DNA of 64,000 nt. Origin: Oscillatoriaceae cyanobacterium M7585_C2015_266. GTDB lineage: Bacteria > Cyanobacteriota > Cyanobacteriia > Cyanobacteriales > Oscillatoriaceae. The stretch covers positions 62,001-126,000 of the forward strand of contig DVEG01000025.1 of assembly GCA_015295835.1 (NCBI GenBank), given 5' to 3'. Made by a program: the position numbers and the translations under genes. The notes under the pieces were generated by a model. That model worked only from the letters and a program-made list of their open reading frames with translations. It was not told where the DNA came from and ran no database searches. This document shows, one piece after another, positions 37,983 to 47,014 of this stretch (positions within the stretch are counted from its first letter, which is position 1; every line of letters begins with the position of its first letter).

Positions 37983-38678
37983 TCAGTTTTTTTTCTGAGT
38001 CAGCAAAAGCAATAAATTTACATTTTCTGGGGTGAGCAATTCTTTCAATTTAGACAATTGATTGAGAAAAGCTATTTGCCGTTCGTTTTCTTCCCGTAAG
38101 ATTTTCAAATATCGTTCGCGAGCTTCATCTGATGGTGCTATTTTCAGCATCTGAAGCGCCATCGCAATATTAGACGCAGGAGCCCGCAATTCCAGAGATA
38201 TTTTTTGCAGCAACTCTTCCGCCGTATTAGTTACCATTTGCAGTTCTTGTACTCTTTTTTGTAGTTTTTTAGCGCGATCGCGCTCAACTTCATACTGCTG
38301 TATATAGATTTTATTTCTTTCCAAACGAGTGGCGATCGCTGTTAGCAATTCCTCTGGTGTACATGGCTTCGTCAAATAATCATCCGCCCCTAAATTCATA
38401 CCCTTCCGGATATCATCTTTCGTCTCTTTCGCCGTCAAAAAAATCAGCGGTATAGTTGCCGTTTTCGGATCATTTTTCAACTCTGTCAGCACGCCATAGC
38501 CATCTAGCTCAGGCATCATCAAATCGCAAATAATCAAATCCGGCTTGTGCTCTCTTGCTAGTTTCACGCCGATTTTCCCATTGCTGGCGCCAATTCCCTG
38601 AATATTCTCAGCCTGTAGCAGTTCTAAAATATTCTCTCGGATATTTTTTTCATCTTCAATTACTAGAACTTTGATCAT
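37983..38678 (-). CDS. Response regulator with degenerate histidine-kinase dimerisation domain
   Basis: The receiver (about 1-120 from ATG 38678, MIKVLVIEDEKNI) has phospho-Asp in LIICDLMMPELDG and the Lys in YLTKPC. A coiled coil follows, then a HisKA-like hairpin with LLQKISLELRAPASNIAMALQMLK. At the place of the phospho-accepting His (usual form S-H-E-L-R-x-P) there is Leu, and no HATPase domain follows. The region should dimerise but cannot be phosphorylated. The tail reads LLTPENVNLLLLL. A paralogue with the same build lies at 45190-45903. Located between two sensor-kinase cassettes on the same strand. Confidence 0.85.
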   Translation of the reverse strand: MIKVLVIEDEKNIRENILELLQAENIQGIGASNGKIGVKLAREHKPDLIICDLMMPELDGYGVLTELKNDPKTATIPLIFLTAKETKDDIRKGMNLGADDYLTKPCTPEELLTAIATRLERNKIYIQQYEVERDRAKKLQKRVQELQMVTNTAEELLQKISLELRAPASNIAMALQMLKIAPSDEARERYLKILREENERQIAFLNQLSKLKELLTPENVNLLLLLTQKKN

Positions 38679-38734
38679 TTTTCCTTGATTCTGGATAACA
38701 ACATTAATCATAAATCTGCTTTTTTGTATTTATT

Positions 38735-39853
38735 CTAATCACTATGACTCTGCAAAGGCAGCGTAACAGTAAAAGTTGTACCCTTTCCGACTTCGCTGTC
38801 AAAAGTAATTTTGCCCTTATGTAGCTCGACAGAGTGTTTGACTATCGCCAGCCCCAAACCCGTGCCGGAAATATTGCCCACATTACTGGCGCGGTGAAAA
38901 ATTTCAAACAAGTGCTTTCTATCTTCCGGCGGAATACCGATGCCTTCATCTTGGATACGAAAAACAGCTACTTGTTGAGACGGCTCACAGGTGAGTTGAA
39001 ACTTAACTTTACCACCATTAGGAGAATACTTCACCGCATTGGAAAGCAAATTGCAGAAAATATGGCGCAGCAAATATTCATCCATCAGCGCGTTGGTACA
39101 ATCACCCTGAGAGGAAAAGGATATATCATACTTTTCGCCAGCGATAAGTTGCATCTCTTCAACGAGACTAGAGCAGAAGTTTTCTAGATTGATTGCTGTT
39201 GGATGAAATTCTAACTTATTTGCTTCTGCTTTCCCGATTGTCAAAACCGAATCGAGTAAATTCGTCATCTGCTTGACAGCAGTTTGGATACGCTGCAGGT
39301 GTGTAACTTTTTTTTCTTCTGACAACTTGTTGCCGTAATTTTCTAGCAAGCCTGCCGAGAAAAGAATTGTAGACATTGGCGTACGGAATTCGTGGGATAC
39401 TATCGAGATAAAGTGGTTTTTGAGTTCCCGGAGTTCTTTTTCTTTTTCCAGGGCTTTGCGAATTTTGGCTTCTGCTTGCGAGCGCGCCAGGGCTATTTCC
39501 ACCGTGGTATATATGTCTTGTTCTTCAAACGGTTTAACAATATAACCATAAGGTTCTGTTTCCTTAGCACGTTGCAGAGTTTTGCTATCCGTATGCGCCG
39601 TTAGATACACTACAGGAATTTGATACAATTTGCGCAAGCGCTCGGCAGCTTCTACTCCATCCATGCTTCCTTTTAACATGATATCCATCAAAACAATATC
39701 TGGCTGAATTTCGCCAATTTTATCTAGCATTTTTTCAGCCGATGTCATGACAGCAGGAACAGCATATCCCAAATTTATTAAAGTTCTTTTAATATCCAAT
39801 GCAATAATAGTTTCATCTTCAACAATCAGAATTTTTGCCTTTGACATATCCAT
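38735..39853 (-). CDS. REC-HisKA-HATPase sensor kinase, partner of the LOV kinase
   Basis: The receiver domain comes first (phospho-Asp in IVLMDIMLKGSMDG, Lys in VKPFEEQD), then HisKA with His in SHEFRTPMSTI and HATPase_c with N box NLLSNAVKYSPNGG and G boxes DEGIGIPPED and GTGLGLAIV. The ATG at 39853 follows directly after the stop codon of the LOV-kinase gene with no gap, so the two are translationally coupled. No sensor domain of its own. Clearly paralogous to the 32543-33664 gene, which sits in the same position behind the CBCR kinase. The likely flow is sensor kinase to receiver, then control of the attached kinase. Confidence 0.92.
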   Translation of the reverse strand: MDMSKAKILIVEDETIIALDIKRTLINLGYAVPAVMTSAEKMLDKIGEIQPDIVLMDIMLKGSMDGVEAAERLRKLYQIPVVYLTAHTDSKTLQRAKETEPYGYIVKPFEEQDIYTTVEIALARSQAEAKIRKALEKEKELRELKNHFISIVSHEFRTPMSTILFSAGLLENYGNKLSEEKKVTHLQRIQTAVKQMTNLLDSVLTIGKAEANKLEFHPTAINLENFCSSLVEEMQLIAGEKYDISFSSQGDCTNALMDEYLLRHIFCNLLSNAVKYSPNGGKVKFQLTCEPSQQVAVFRIQDEGIGIPPEDRKHLFEIFHRASNVGNISGTGLGLAIVKHSVELHKGKITFDSEVGKGTTFTVTLPLQSHSD

Positions 39854-41698
39854 TTAATTATTTATACGCGAAGGAAAAACAATTGTAACTTCAGTACCTT
39901 TTTGGCTGCTGAAAGTTAATTCGCCGCCCAACTGCTCAGTTAAGTTGACAATTAACTGCCAGCCAAGCGATTCGGTTTCTAACGGATTGAAACCAGGGGG
40001 TAAACCCACGCCATTGTCGCTGACTTTCAGAATAAACCGACTATTTTCTTGCTGGTGGTAAAAACTAATACTAATTTCCCCCTTCATTTCGCCTGGGAAG
40101 GCGTATTTTAGAGAATTAGAGATTAGTTCATTGATAATTAACCCACAAGGAATAGCCGTATCGATATCTAGAGTAATATCTTCGATTTTTTGTTGCAAGT
40201 CAATCCGTGAAGATACTAGCCTATAGGAGCTAAACAAGTTAGAGGTAAGGCTATGGATGTAATCGGGTAAATCAATTTTTGTGAAATCGGAGGAGCGATA
40301 AAGCTTTTCATGTATTAAAGCCATAGATTTAATACGGTTGTGGCTATCCTTAAACATTGCCAGCGCTTGCTCATCTTGGATGTAGGTAGATTGGAGGTTA
40401 AGGAGGCTGGAGATAATTTGTAAGTTATTTTTGACGCGGTGGTGAACTTCTTTGAGTAACACTTCTTTTTCTTTGAGAGAGGCTATGAGTTGCTCTTGGA
40501 TTTGCTGGCGCTCAGTAATATCGGTTTGAATACCGATAAAGTGGGTGAGGTTACCCTCAGTATCGTAGATAGGGGAAATACTAAGCTCATTCCAGAATAA
40601 ACTACCATCTTTTCGGTAATTCCGTAAAATAACGGTGCAGCTTTTTCCTTCTTGAATTGCTGCTTTCAATCTTTTTAATTCGGCTTGATTGTTATCTTTT
40701 CCCTGGAGGAAACTACAGTTTCGCCCTATTGCTTCTTCGCTGCTATATCCTGTTATTCGCTCGAAGGCAGGATTGACGTAAATTGTAGGTAATCCCGGCT
40801 TTCTGGCGTCGGCAATAATAATGCCATTGCTGCTGGCAGCAAGTGCTCTCTCTCGCCATTTTAATATTTCTTCGACTTTTTTTCTTTCGGTGATTTCTTC
40901 CACCATACCCAAACCGTATATAGGTTTTCCTTCGCGATCGCAAATTACTCCTGTTGTCAGATTCACCCACACTATTTCGCCGTTTTTCTTAATATAGCGC
41001 TTTTCTATTTTATAATTTTTGATTTCCCCGCTCCAACATTGTTTTACGTAGAGCATTTCTCGCTCTATATCTTCAGGGTGACTGAAATCTTTAAAGGTAC
41101 AGTTTTCTAATTCTGCTTCAGTATAGCCCAATAATTTGCAAAATACAGGATTTACTTGTACAACTTTGCCATCTATGTTACAAATCGCCATACCGATAGG
41201 GGCGTCTTCAAAAAGACGGCGAAATTTTTCTTCACTTTCGCGCAGGGCTATTTCTACTTGCTTGCGATCGCTGATATTCCGGGAAACAGCGACAATTTCT
41301 AGTACCTTTTGACTTTGGCGATCGCGCACTGTTTTACTAGTAGTCTCCAGCCATATATAATTACCATTTTTGCAGCGGAATCGGTAGCTAATTGTATAAA
41401 TATCCGACTTTTCTAAAACAGCACTATGGATTTTTTTAATTGCTGCCACATCTTCTGGGTGAAAAAATTCATAAGGAGAACATCCCAACATTTCTTCAGG
41501 TTCATAGCCCAACAAAGAGCGACAAGCAGGTGAAACATAGAGATAAATTCCCTCTTCGGGAGAGTGACGTGTAATAATATCAGTAGAATTTTCCGCAATC
41601 AGACGATAAAGAGCTTCACTTTCCCGCAAAGCTTGTTCCCAAAGTTTGCGCTCAGTAATATCCGCAACTACTCCACTCATGGCCACTGGTTGGCCCAT
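39854..41698 (-). CDS. LOV-PAS-HisKA_2 sensor kinase, C-terminal part of a split gene
   Basis: Open frame of 614 aa holding the end of one PAS domain, three further PAS domains and a HisKA_2/HWE kinase ([18 protein letters not shown] box INELISNSLKYAFPGE). The last PAS before the kinase is a LOV domain. It has GRNCSFLQG with the flavin-adduct Cys at residue 328, followed by NYRKDGSLFWNELSISPI and FIGIQTDITERQQ, as in blue-light LOV kinases. The frame continues upstream through a single TAA into the 41726-42946 fragment. As it stands, translation would need to begin inside a PAS domain (GTG or ATG near 41680-41698), which may still give a working LOV kinase. Confidence 0.88.
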   Translation of the reverse strand: MGQPVAMSGVVADITERKLWEQALRESEALYRLIAENSTDIITRHSPEEGIYLYVSPACRSLLGYEPEEMLGCSPYEFFHPEDVAAIKKIHSAVLEKSDIYTISYRFRCKNGNYIWLETTSKTVRDRQSQKVLEIVAVSRNISDRKQVEIALRESEEKFRRLFEDAPIGMAICNIDGKVVQVNPVFCKLLGYTEAELENCTFKDFSHPEDIEREMLYVKQCWSGEIKNYKIEKRYIKKNGEIVWVNLTTGVICDREGKPIYGLGMVEEITERKKVEEILKWRERALAASSNGIIIADARKPGLPTIYVNPAFERITGYSSEEAIGRNCSFLQGKDNNQAELKRLKAAIQEGKSCTVILRNYRKDGSLFWNELSISPIYDTEGNLTHFIGIQTDITERQQIQEQLIASLKEKEVLLKEVHHRVKNNLQIISSLLNLQSTYIQDEQALAMFKDSHNRIKSMALIHEKLYRSSDFTKIDLPDYIHSLTSNLFSSYRLVSSRIDLQQKIEDITLDIDTAIPCGLIINELISNSLKYAFPGEMKGEISISFYHQQENSRFILKVSDNGVGLPPGFNPLETESLGWQLIVNLTEQLGGELTFSSQKGTEVTIVFPSRINN

Positions 41699-41725
41699 TT
41701 CGTCTCGTAAGACATCGCCCTTCCC

Positions 41726-42946
41726 TTAAACCCAGCGGATGCTGCCATCGGCTCTAATAATACGAGGTTCGACATTTAAGGGTACCCCTTGCTCAAGGGC
41801 GCGAGCTATTTCTGTTTGCAGTAAATCGCGCTCCTCCGGATGGATGCAATTGATAAACGCCTCAAAAGTTGCCGGAAAAGTGCCGGGAGCAAAGCCAAAA
41901 ATCTCTTCTGTTTTTTGTGAGCAAATAATTTTACCAGTAGCGATTTCCCAATCCCAAGTTCCCATTTGAGCGGCTTCGAGAGCCATTCGCAACCGTTTTT
42001 CACTATCCCGTATTACTGGGATAGCATCAATAATGGCGCGATAGTAAGCTTCACTCTGGCACAGGGCTTCCTTTGCCCGTGTCTTTTCTGTAATATCAAT
42101 TCCAACCGCAACTGCTGCACTACCTTGCTGGTATTTTTGAACGGTAATTAAAAATTTGCGTGTTGAGCCTTTAAGGTTTGTTTCAATGATGCGGTTAGCT
42201 TTCATATCCGAGCTATTCAGAAACTGGTGTATAAATTCAACCAGTTGCTGGCTCTTATCAAGAAAGCCGATTTTTTTTCCGATAAAAGTTTCAGGAGGTA
42301 AGTTACAGCTTTCCGCTAGTTGCTGATTAACACCGAGATATCGCCCTTGGGAATCAAACCAGAAAATAAACCCAGGCACGGCATTTAAAATGGCATTTAG
42401 TTGCTCGTTTGTTTGTTGTAATTTTACTAAAGCTTGTTTGCCCTCGGTGATACATTCCGTACAATCACGTATTGATAAACCCCATCCTCTTAAGTTTCCA
42501 TAATTATCAATAATGTGAGTTATAAAAATGTGAGCGTGAAAAGGTTGGTTATTTCTTCTATATAGTATTGTTTGCCAGTGTTGTATTTTTTCTGAGGGCT
42601 TTAGTGATTGTAATTGCTTGCGCAAACTTGCTTGCTCTGATTCACAAGCCAATATTTCTAGGGGTTTGCCGAGGAGAAAGGAGGGGGCGACTTCTAGCAG
42701 GGCGGCAGCGGCGCGATTGGCTTCTCGGATTATCCCGTCTGTATCAATGACGAGATAGGCATCGGGTGCGAATTCAAATAACTGTTGATAGTGCTGGTGT
42801 TTTGAGGCGAGGGTGTCTTGAATGGAGATAAGTTTTTCTATATCTGTAGCCAGAGAAGTGATATCGGGGGATGGAGCACTTTTTTGTAATTTTGCTAATC
42901 GCTGTCGCACTTTTTGTACCTGCTCTGCTAATGTGTAAGTGTTCAC
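41726..42946 (-). CDS. PAS-domain N-terminal part of the split LOV kinase gene
   Basis: 406 aa with a helical N-terminus and three PAS domains (FAPDAYLVIDTDGIIREANR; VPGFIFWFDSQGRYLGVNQ; TWDWEIATGKIICSQKTEE). It stops in the middle of the third domain: ADGSIRWV, then TAA at 41726-41728, while the same frame goes on GKGDVLRDEMGQPVAMSGVVADITERK. The intact gene would be 1031 codons (39854-42946). A CAA to TAA change is the simplest explanation. The fragment has no kinase domain and would be a dead-end sensor unless the stop is read through. Confidence 0.8.
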   Translation of the reverse strand: MNTYTLAEQVQKVRQRLAKLQKSAPSPDITSLATDIEKLISIQDTLASKHQHYQQLFEFAPDAYLVIDTDGIIREANRAAAALLEVAPSFLLGKPLEILACESEQASLRKQLQSLKPSEKIQHWQTILYRRNNQPFHAHIFITHIIDNYGNLRGWGLSIRDCTECITEGKQALVKLQQTNEQLNAILNAVPGFIFWFDSQGRYLGVNQQLAESCNLPPETFIGKKIGFLDKSQQLVEFIHQFLNSSDMKANRIIETNLKGSTRKFLITVQKYQQGSAAVAVGIDITEKTRAKEALCQSEAYYRAIIDAIPVIRDSEKRLRMALEAAQMGTWDWEIATGKIICSQKTEEIFGFAPGTFPATFEAFINCIHPEERDLLQTEIARALEQGVPLNVEPRIIRADGSIRWV

Positions 42947-43330
42947 TTCAGTTCCCCTCTATGAAGCTTTAACATATTAATAGCGGTTATATCTCAGAGT
43001 TTCTATGAAGGCAAGGGATTTTTCCCTAAGTTTTCCGTATTTTTTTTAGAGAAACTGTCGAGTTTTTCTGAGAAATTACTTAGACAGGTGGGGTTTGCTT
43101 TAAAATGGGTGTTAATTGTATCACCCTATTTATACGCCTGTCAATACTCTGGCGAGCGCGATTTTTTACCCTGCTGGTGGGTTCTTGGGCTGGCATTTTC
43201 TTCCCCACCTACCAGCTCTCCCATTATTTTTTCTCATCTTCTGCTTTTTCTTTAATTTCCTATCGCGCCATCAAACATCCCTGCTAAAAAATTAGCAAAA
43301 TCCCCCAGAATAGAAAGCTACTTTCTTTTC
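42947..43330. other. Intergenic gap in the signalling island
   Basis: 384 bases between the REC-GGDEF-EAL gene and the LOV kinase gene, both on the minus strand. It presumably holds the LOV-cassette promoter. I see no repeat, RNA or credible small gene; a 60-codon plus-strand frame here is not convincing. Confidence 0.4.
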
Positions 43331-45052
43331 TCAAATAGAGAGGCGTTTGTCTGCTCTTACCATCGCCTCAAAATCCTCACTGCCTACCGGGCGACTAAAT
43401 AAATAGCCCTGCATTTCATCGCACATACAATCGCAAATAAAATCTAATTCTGATTTTGTTTCGACTCCTTCGGCGATAACGCGCAAATTTAAATTGTGAG
43501 CCATTTGAATAATAGCGCTAGTAATTGCCGCGTTTTTGGCATCTTCACAAATATTGCGCACAAAACATTGGTCTATTTTTACAGTATCAAAAGGAAATTG
43601 TTTGAGATAACTTAAAGAGGAATATCCAGTTCCAAAATCATCTATTGATAGTTTTAATCCCAGAGATTTTAACTCTTTTAAATTAGACCTATTTTCCTCT
43701 ATGTTTTGAATTACAATTCTCTCAGTCAGCTCCAATTCTAGAAATTGCGGATCAATACCAGTGCTTTGTAATATCCGAACTACCCGCTGACTGAAATTTG
43801 GCTGATAAAATTGGCGCCCTGACAGGTTAACAGAAATTCGCAATGGCGGCATGCCAGCGCGATTCCAGGTCACTAATTGACTGCAAACAGTTTGCAAAAC
43901 CCATTCTTCGATTAGCATGATCGAGCCGTTTTGTTCGGCAATGGGAATAAATTCTGCCGGGGAGACGAATCCTAATTCCGGGTGCTGCCAACGCAAAAGG
44001 GCTTCGGCACCGACAATGCGACGGGTTTGCAAGTCTATTTGAGGCTGATAGTAGACTTTTAACTCTGAGCGCTCTAAAGCGTAATGTAGTCCAGCTTCTA
44101 TAGCCAGCAATCGGGAAAGGTAGCCTTTCATCTCTGGTTTGTAGAATTGATATTGATGGCCACCTTGTTGTCTAGCATGGAATAGGGCAGCGTCTGCGTG
44201 TTGGAGTAAGTTGTCGATATCTTTGCTGTCATTGGGATAGAGGGCAATACCGATGCTGGCGGTGAGGAAAATTTCCTGCCCTTGAAGTAGGAAAGGCTCG
44301 GCAAGCACATCGAGGAGAATTTTAGCAATGCGCGAGGCATCGGGGCTGGTTGAGGGGCTTAAGATGATGACAAATTGATCGGAATTAAAGCGGGCGATGG
44401 TGTGAGTGCTTCCAAGACAGCTTCTGAGTCGGTGGGCTACGGCTTTTAGTAATTGATTGCCAATGGTGTGACCTAGGGTTTCGTTGATGCGGCTGAAGCG
44501 ATCTATATCTAAGGAGAGAACGGCTAGAGTTTGTTGTTGGCGGTTAGCTTGCAACATCAATTGTTGCAGGCGAGCGCGTAACAGCTGTTGATTAGGGAGA
44601 TTGGTGAGATTATCGTAATTAATTAGATAATTGAGCCTTTCTTCAATTTGCTTGAGTTCGGTGTTGTAGCGGTGGACAACAGCTGTTTGTTTTTCTAGAC
44701 GTGCTGCGATCGCCTTGAGTAGCTCCTGACGACGAAACGGCTTAGTGAGATAATCATCTGCGCCTAAATTCATCCCCTGCCGCAAATCAGCTTTATCTGC
44801 CTTAGCCGTCAGGAAAATAAACGGAATCGTTGCCGTTTTCGGGTCTTTTTTGAGGGCATCGAGCACCCCGTAGCCGTCCAGTTCTGGCATCATGATATCA
44901 CACAAAATCAAATCGGGAATGTATTCTTTTGCCAGCTCTACCCCGATCCTGCCATTTTCTGCGCCGATTGCCTCAAAATCGTCCGCGTCGAGGATTTCCA
45001 GAATATTATCCCTGACGACACTTTCATCTTCGATCACGAGAATCCTTCGCAT
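43331..45052 (-). CDS. REC-GGDEF-EAL protein, probable c-di-GMP phosphodiesterase
   Basis: The receiver (phospho-Asp in LILCDIMMPELDG, KPFRRQE) is followed by GGDEF and EAL domains. The GGDEF motif is degraded to FNSDQF (in HTIARFNSDQFVIIL), so cyclase activity is unlikely, and this domain may act as a GTP sensor. The EAL domain keeps EALLRW, the metal-binding DDFGTGYSSLSYLKQFP and the late Glu in VIAEGVETKSE, so it should hydrolyse cyclic di-GMP. I start at ATG 45052 (MRRILVIEDE). It sits between two receiver genes on the same strand and is a natural output module for the nearby photoreceptor kinases. Confidence 0.93.
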   Translation of the reverse strand: MRRILVIEDESVVRDNILEILDADDFEAIGAENGRIGVELAKEYIPDLILCDIMMPELDGYGVLDALKKDPKTATIPFIFLTAKADKADLRQGMNLGADDYLTKPFRRQELLKAIAARLEKQTAVVHRYNTELKQIEERLNYLINYDNLTNLPNQQLLRARLQQLMLQANRQQQTLAVLSLDIDRFSRINETLGHTIGNQLLKAVAHRLRSCLGSTHTIARFNSDQFVIILSPSTSPDASRIAKILLDVLAEPFLLQGQEIFLTASIGIALYPNDSKDIDNLLQHADAALFHARQQGGHQYQFYKPEMKGYLSRLLAIEAGLHYALERSELKVYYQPQIDLQTRRIVGAEALLRWQHPELGFVSPAEFIPIAEQNGSIMLIEEWVLQTVCSQLVTWNRAGMPPLRISVNLSGRQFYQPNFSQRVVRILQSTGIDPQFLELELTERIVIQNIEENRSNLKELKSLGLKLSIDDFGTGYSSLSYLKQFPFDTVKIDQCFVRNICEDAKNAAITSAIIQMAHNLNLRVIAEGVETKSELDFICDCMCDEMQGYLFSRPVGSEDFEAMVRADKRLSI

Positions 45053-45189
45053 TAGACTTCGCTCTTGCATATACAGGGTTGGCTTTCAAAAAACACCATA
45101 AACATTATACCCAATTTTTCTCATTTTTTGAAAAAATTTTTCTCCTTTTACTCCATTTTTATGATTTCGCTCTTTCAATTCGCTAAAAT

Positions 45190-45903
45190 CTAATTTTCCG
45201 ATTTACTCGGATTAAGTAAATTAAATTGGCGCAGCAGCCGTATATTCTCTGGCGTCAGTAAACTTTGCAACTCAGCGACTTGATTGATAAGCTCAATCTC
45301 CCGTTGAAATTCCTCCTGTAAAATTTCCAGATAGCGTTCTTTTTGTGCTCCCGGCGGTGGCTCTTTGAGTAAGCGAATTGCCATATTGATATTTGATAGG
45401 GGGTTGCGCAACTCGGAAATCAATTTGTTTAAAATTTCCTTCTGGGTATTGCTTATGTGTTGGAGTTCGGTAATTTTTCGCTGCAACTCTTCAGCGCGTT
45501 TTTGTTCAGCCGCGTATTGCTGCATAACGGCGGCATGTTTGGCAAGACGAATATTGATTGCTTCTAGCAGCTCCTTGCGCCTAAATGGCTTAGTTAGGTA
45601 GTCGTCAGCTCCCAAATTCATGCCTTGACGCAAATCAGTTTTGTCACTTTTAGCTGAGAGAAAAATAAAAGGAATTGTCTCCGTTAGCGGATCGCTGCGC
45701 AACTGAGTCAATACGCCATACCCATCGAGTTCTGGCATCATAATATCACATACGATTAAATCCGGAAGCTGCTCTTTTGCCAACTGCACCCCTACCATAC
45801 CATTTTCTGCACCAATTGCATTAAACCCCCCAGAGATTAGTATCTCTAGAATGTTACTTAACACTGGTTTTTCGTCTTCAATCACTAGAATCTTTTGCAT
45901 CAA
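45190..45903 (-). CDS. Response regulator with degenerate dimerisation domain, paralogue
   Basis: Same build as the 37983-38678 product. The receiver has phospho-Asp in LIVCDIMMPELDG, then a coiled coil and a HisKA-like hairpin reading LNKLISELRNPLSNINMAIRLL. The expected His is replaced (Ser in the aligned position), and no ATPase domain follows. The shared tail pattern LLTPEN-x-x-LL confirms common origin. It is upstream of the REC-GGDEF-EAL gene with a gap of about 140 bases. It could act as a dimeric phosphate sink or as an adaptor that pairs with true kinases through the helical hairpin. Confidence 0.85.
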   Translation of the reverse strand: MMQKILVIEDEKPVLSNILEILISGGFNAIGAENGMVGVQLAKEQLPDLIVCDIMMPELDGYGVLTQLRSDPLTETIPFIFLSAKSDKTDLRQGMNLGADDYLTKPFRRKELLEAINIRLAKHAAVMQQYAAEQKRAEELQRKITELQHISNTQKEILNKLISELRNPLSNINMAIRLLKEPPPGAQKERYLEILQEEFQREIELINQVAELQSLLTPENIRLLRQFNLLNPSKSEN

Positions 45904-45988
45904 GTTTACTCCAACTACTCGCTCGCTTTATTAGGTAAATATGTGTTTGGTTTAGTAGATTGCTACTTGGGTAGGGGGTAAGCTTTTT

Positions 45989-46173
45989 CTAAAATAATTC
46001 CGCACCCACTTTACTCTTGACGGTAGTTTCACCGCTGTGGATATCTACTGCTTTTTTTATGATAGGTAATCTTATATTGGTTGCCGATATATCGCCGACA
46101 TTGTCAGGGTAGTGGCAGACTTCAAATAGTAGCTTTTGGTTTTCTGGGGTAATGCTGATGCCCCAGGCTCGTC
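45989..46173 (-). pseudogene. Decayed HATPase_c fragment of a histidine kinase
   Basis: Minus-strand translation gives GISITPENQKLLFEVCHYPDNVG, then DISATNIRLPIIKKAVDIHSGETT and VKSKVGAELF-stop. It aligns with the paralogous ends in this window (GIGIPPEDRKHLFEIFHRASNVG, GLGLAIVKHSVELHKG, DSEVGKGTTF). The glycine motif GTGLGLAIV is mutated to ATNIRLPII. A frameshift precedes it (GACGAG out of frame), and the end is truncated. This is the remnant of a third cassette kinase. Confidence 0.75.
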
Positions 46174-47014
46174 AGCAAACAAGGCTATTTTATTATAAAC
46201 CAGTTCACTTCGTCTATCCAGGGAAGAGAATTATCTCACTTTTCTAACTTTTTCTCACAAAAGTAAACACTAGGTTCGGGGGGATAAGCCCTTTGGCAAG
46301 GAGGGTTTGGAGGGTTCTCATGCCTAGACTTGTCAGTAGCAGCTTAAATTATAAAAAAATTAAGTACCATCAGGAGCTTTGTATGAGTTTCTAGAAACTA
46401 AACCTCACAGAACTTTCTAAATCGTCATTAAATAAAAAAATGTTTGTTAAGGTGAAGTAATTCGTGTTTTTTAAAGCGTTAGGGATTTGGCAGTTATGCT
46501 AAAGTTTATGATTGGTATTTCTTATTTAACCACTGCTCCCAGAAATGGACAACATAACCGACTGGATCATAGTGAGTAAGTTCCGCTGAAATGCTAAAAG
46601 TGCTTTATACTATATTTGCAAAATTTTATTGAAATTCCGTATTTTCAAAGTTTCCTATAGGCTATTAGTAGGATTAGCTAAGCAATTATGCTAAAATACT
46701 AATAACCGAACTCAGTGGTTGAAAATGGGTTTTCCTGATTTTTTAAAAACGAAATACTAAAACTATAAAAAAATTATTAATATTATTACTATAAATATAT
46801 AGGTATGAGGCCAAGGCGGAATTGTGGCCAAATCGAACAAGCGGAATTATTCAAAAAGTGGTTTTCTGAACCTTGCTCAGAATACCCAACTAAAACGCAA
46901 GGTTCGCAGACTACCTGAGAGTGGGGCAAAAAGCCTCTGCCTTTCAAGATTGTGCCTTTTTAATGGCACTCGCCCCCTCATCAACTAAGCCGAGCCATTC
47001 AAACCAATAAACCT
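46174..47014. other. Degraded intergenic region
   Basis: 840 bases with no intact gene. AGTTTCTAGAAACT (46386-46399) is a perfect palindrome. A minus-strand frame near 46520-46600 reads HYDPVGYVVHFWEQWLNKKY and stop, with protein-like composition but no start; it may be another gene end. The AT-rich stretch before 46800 could hold the promoter of the CBS kinase gene. Confidence 0.35.

Noticed and set aside
43105-43287. 60-codon plus-strand frame in the signalling-island gap
   Set aside because: Hydrophobic composition arises from T-rich DNA; no start site or homology.
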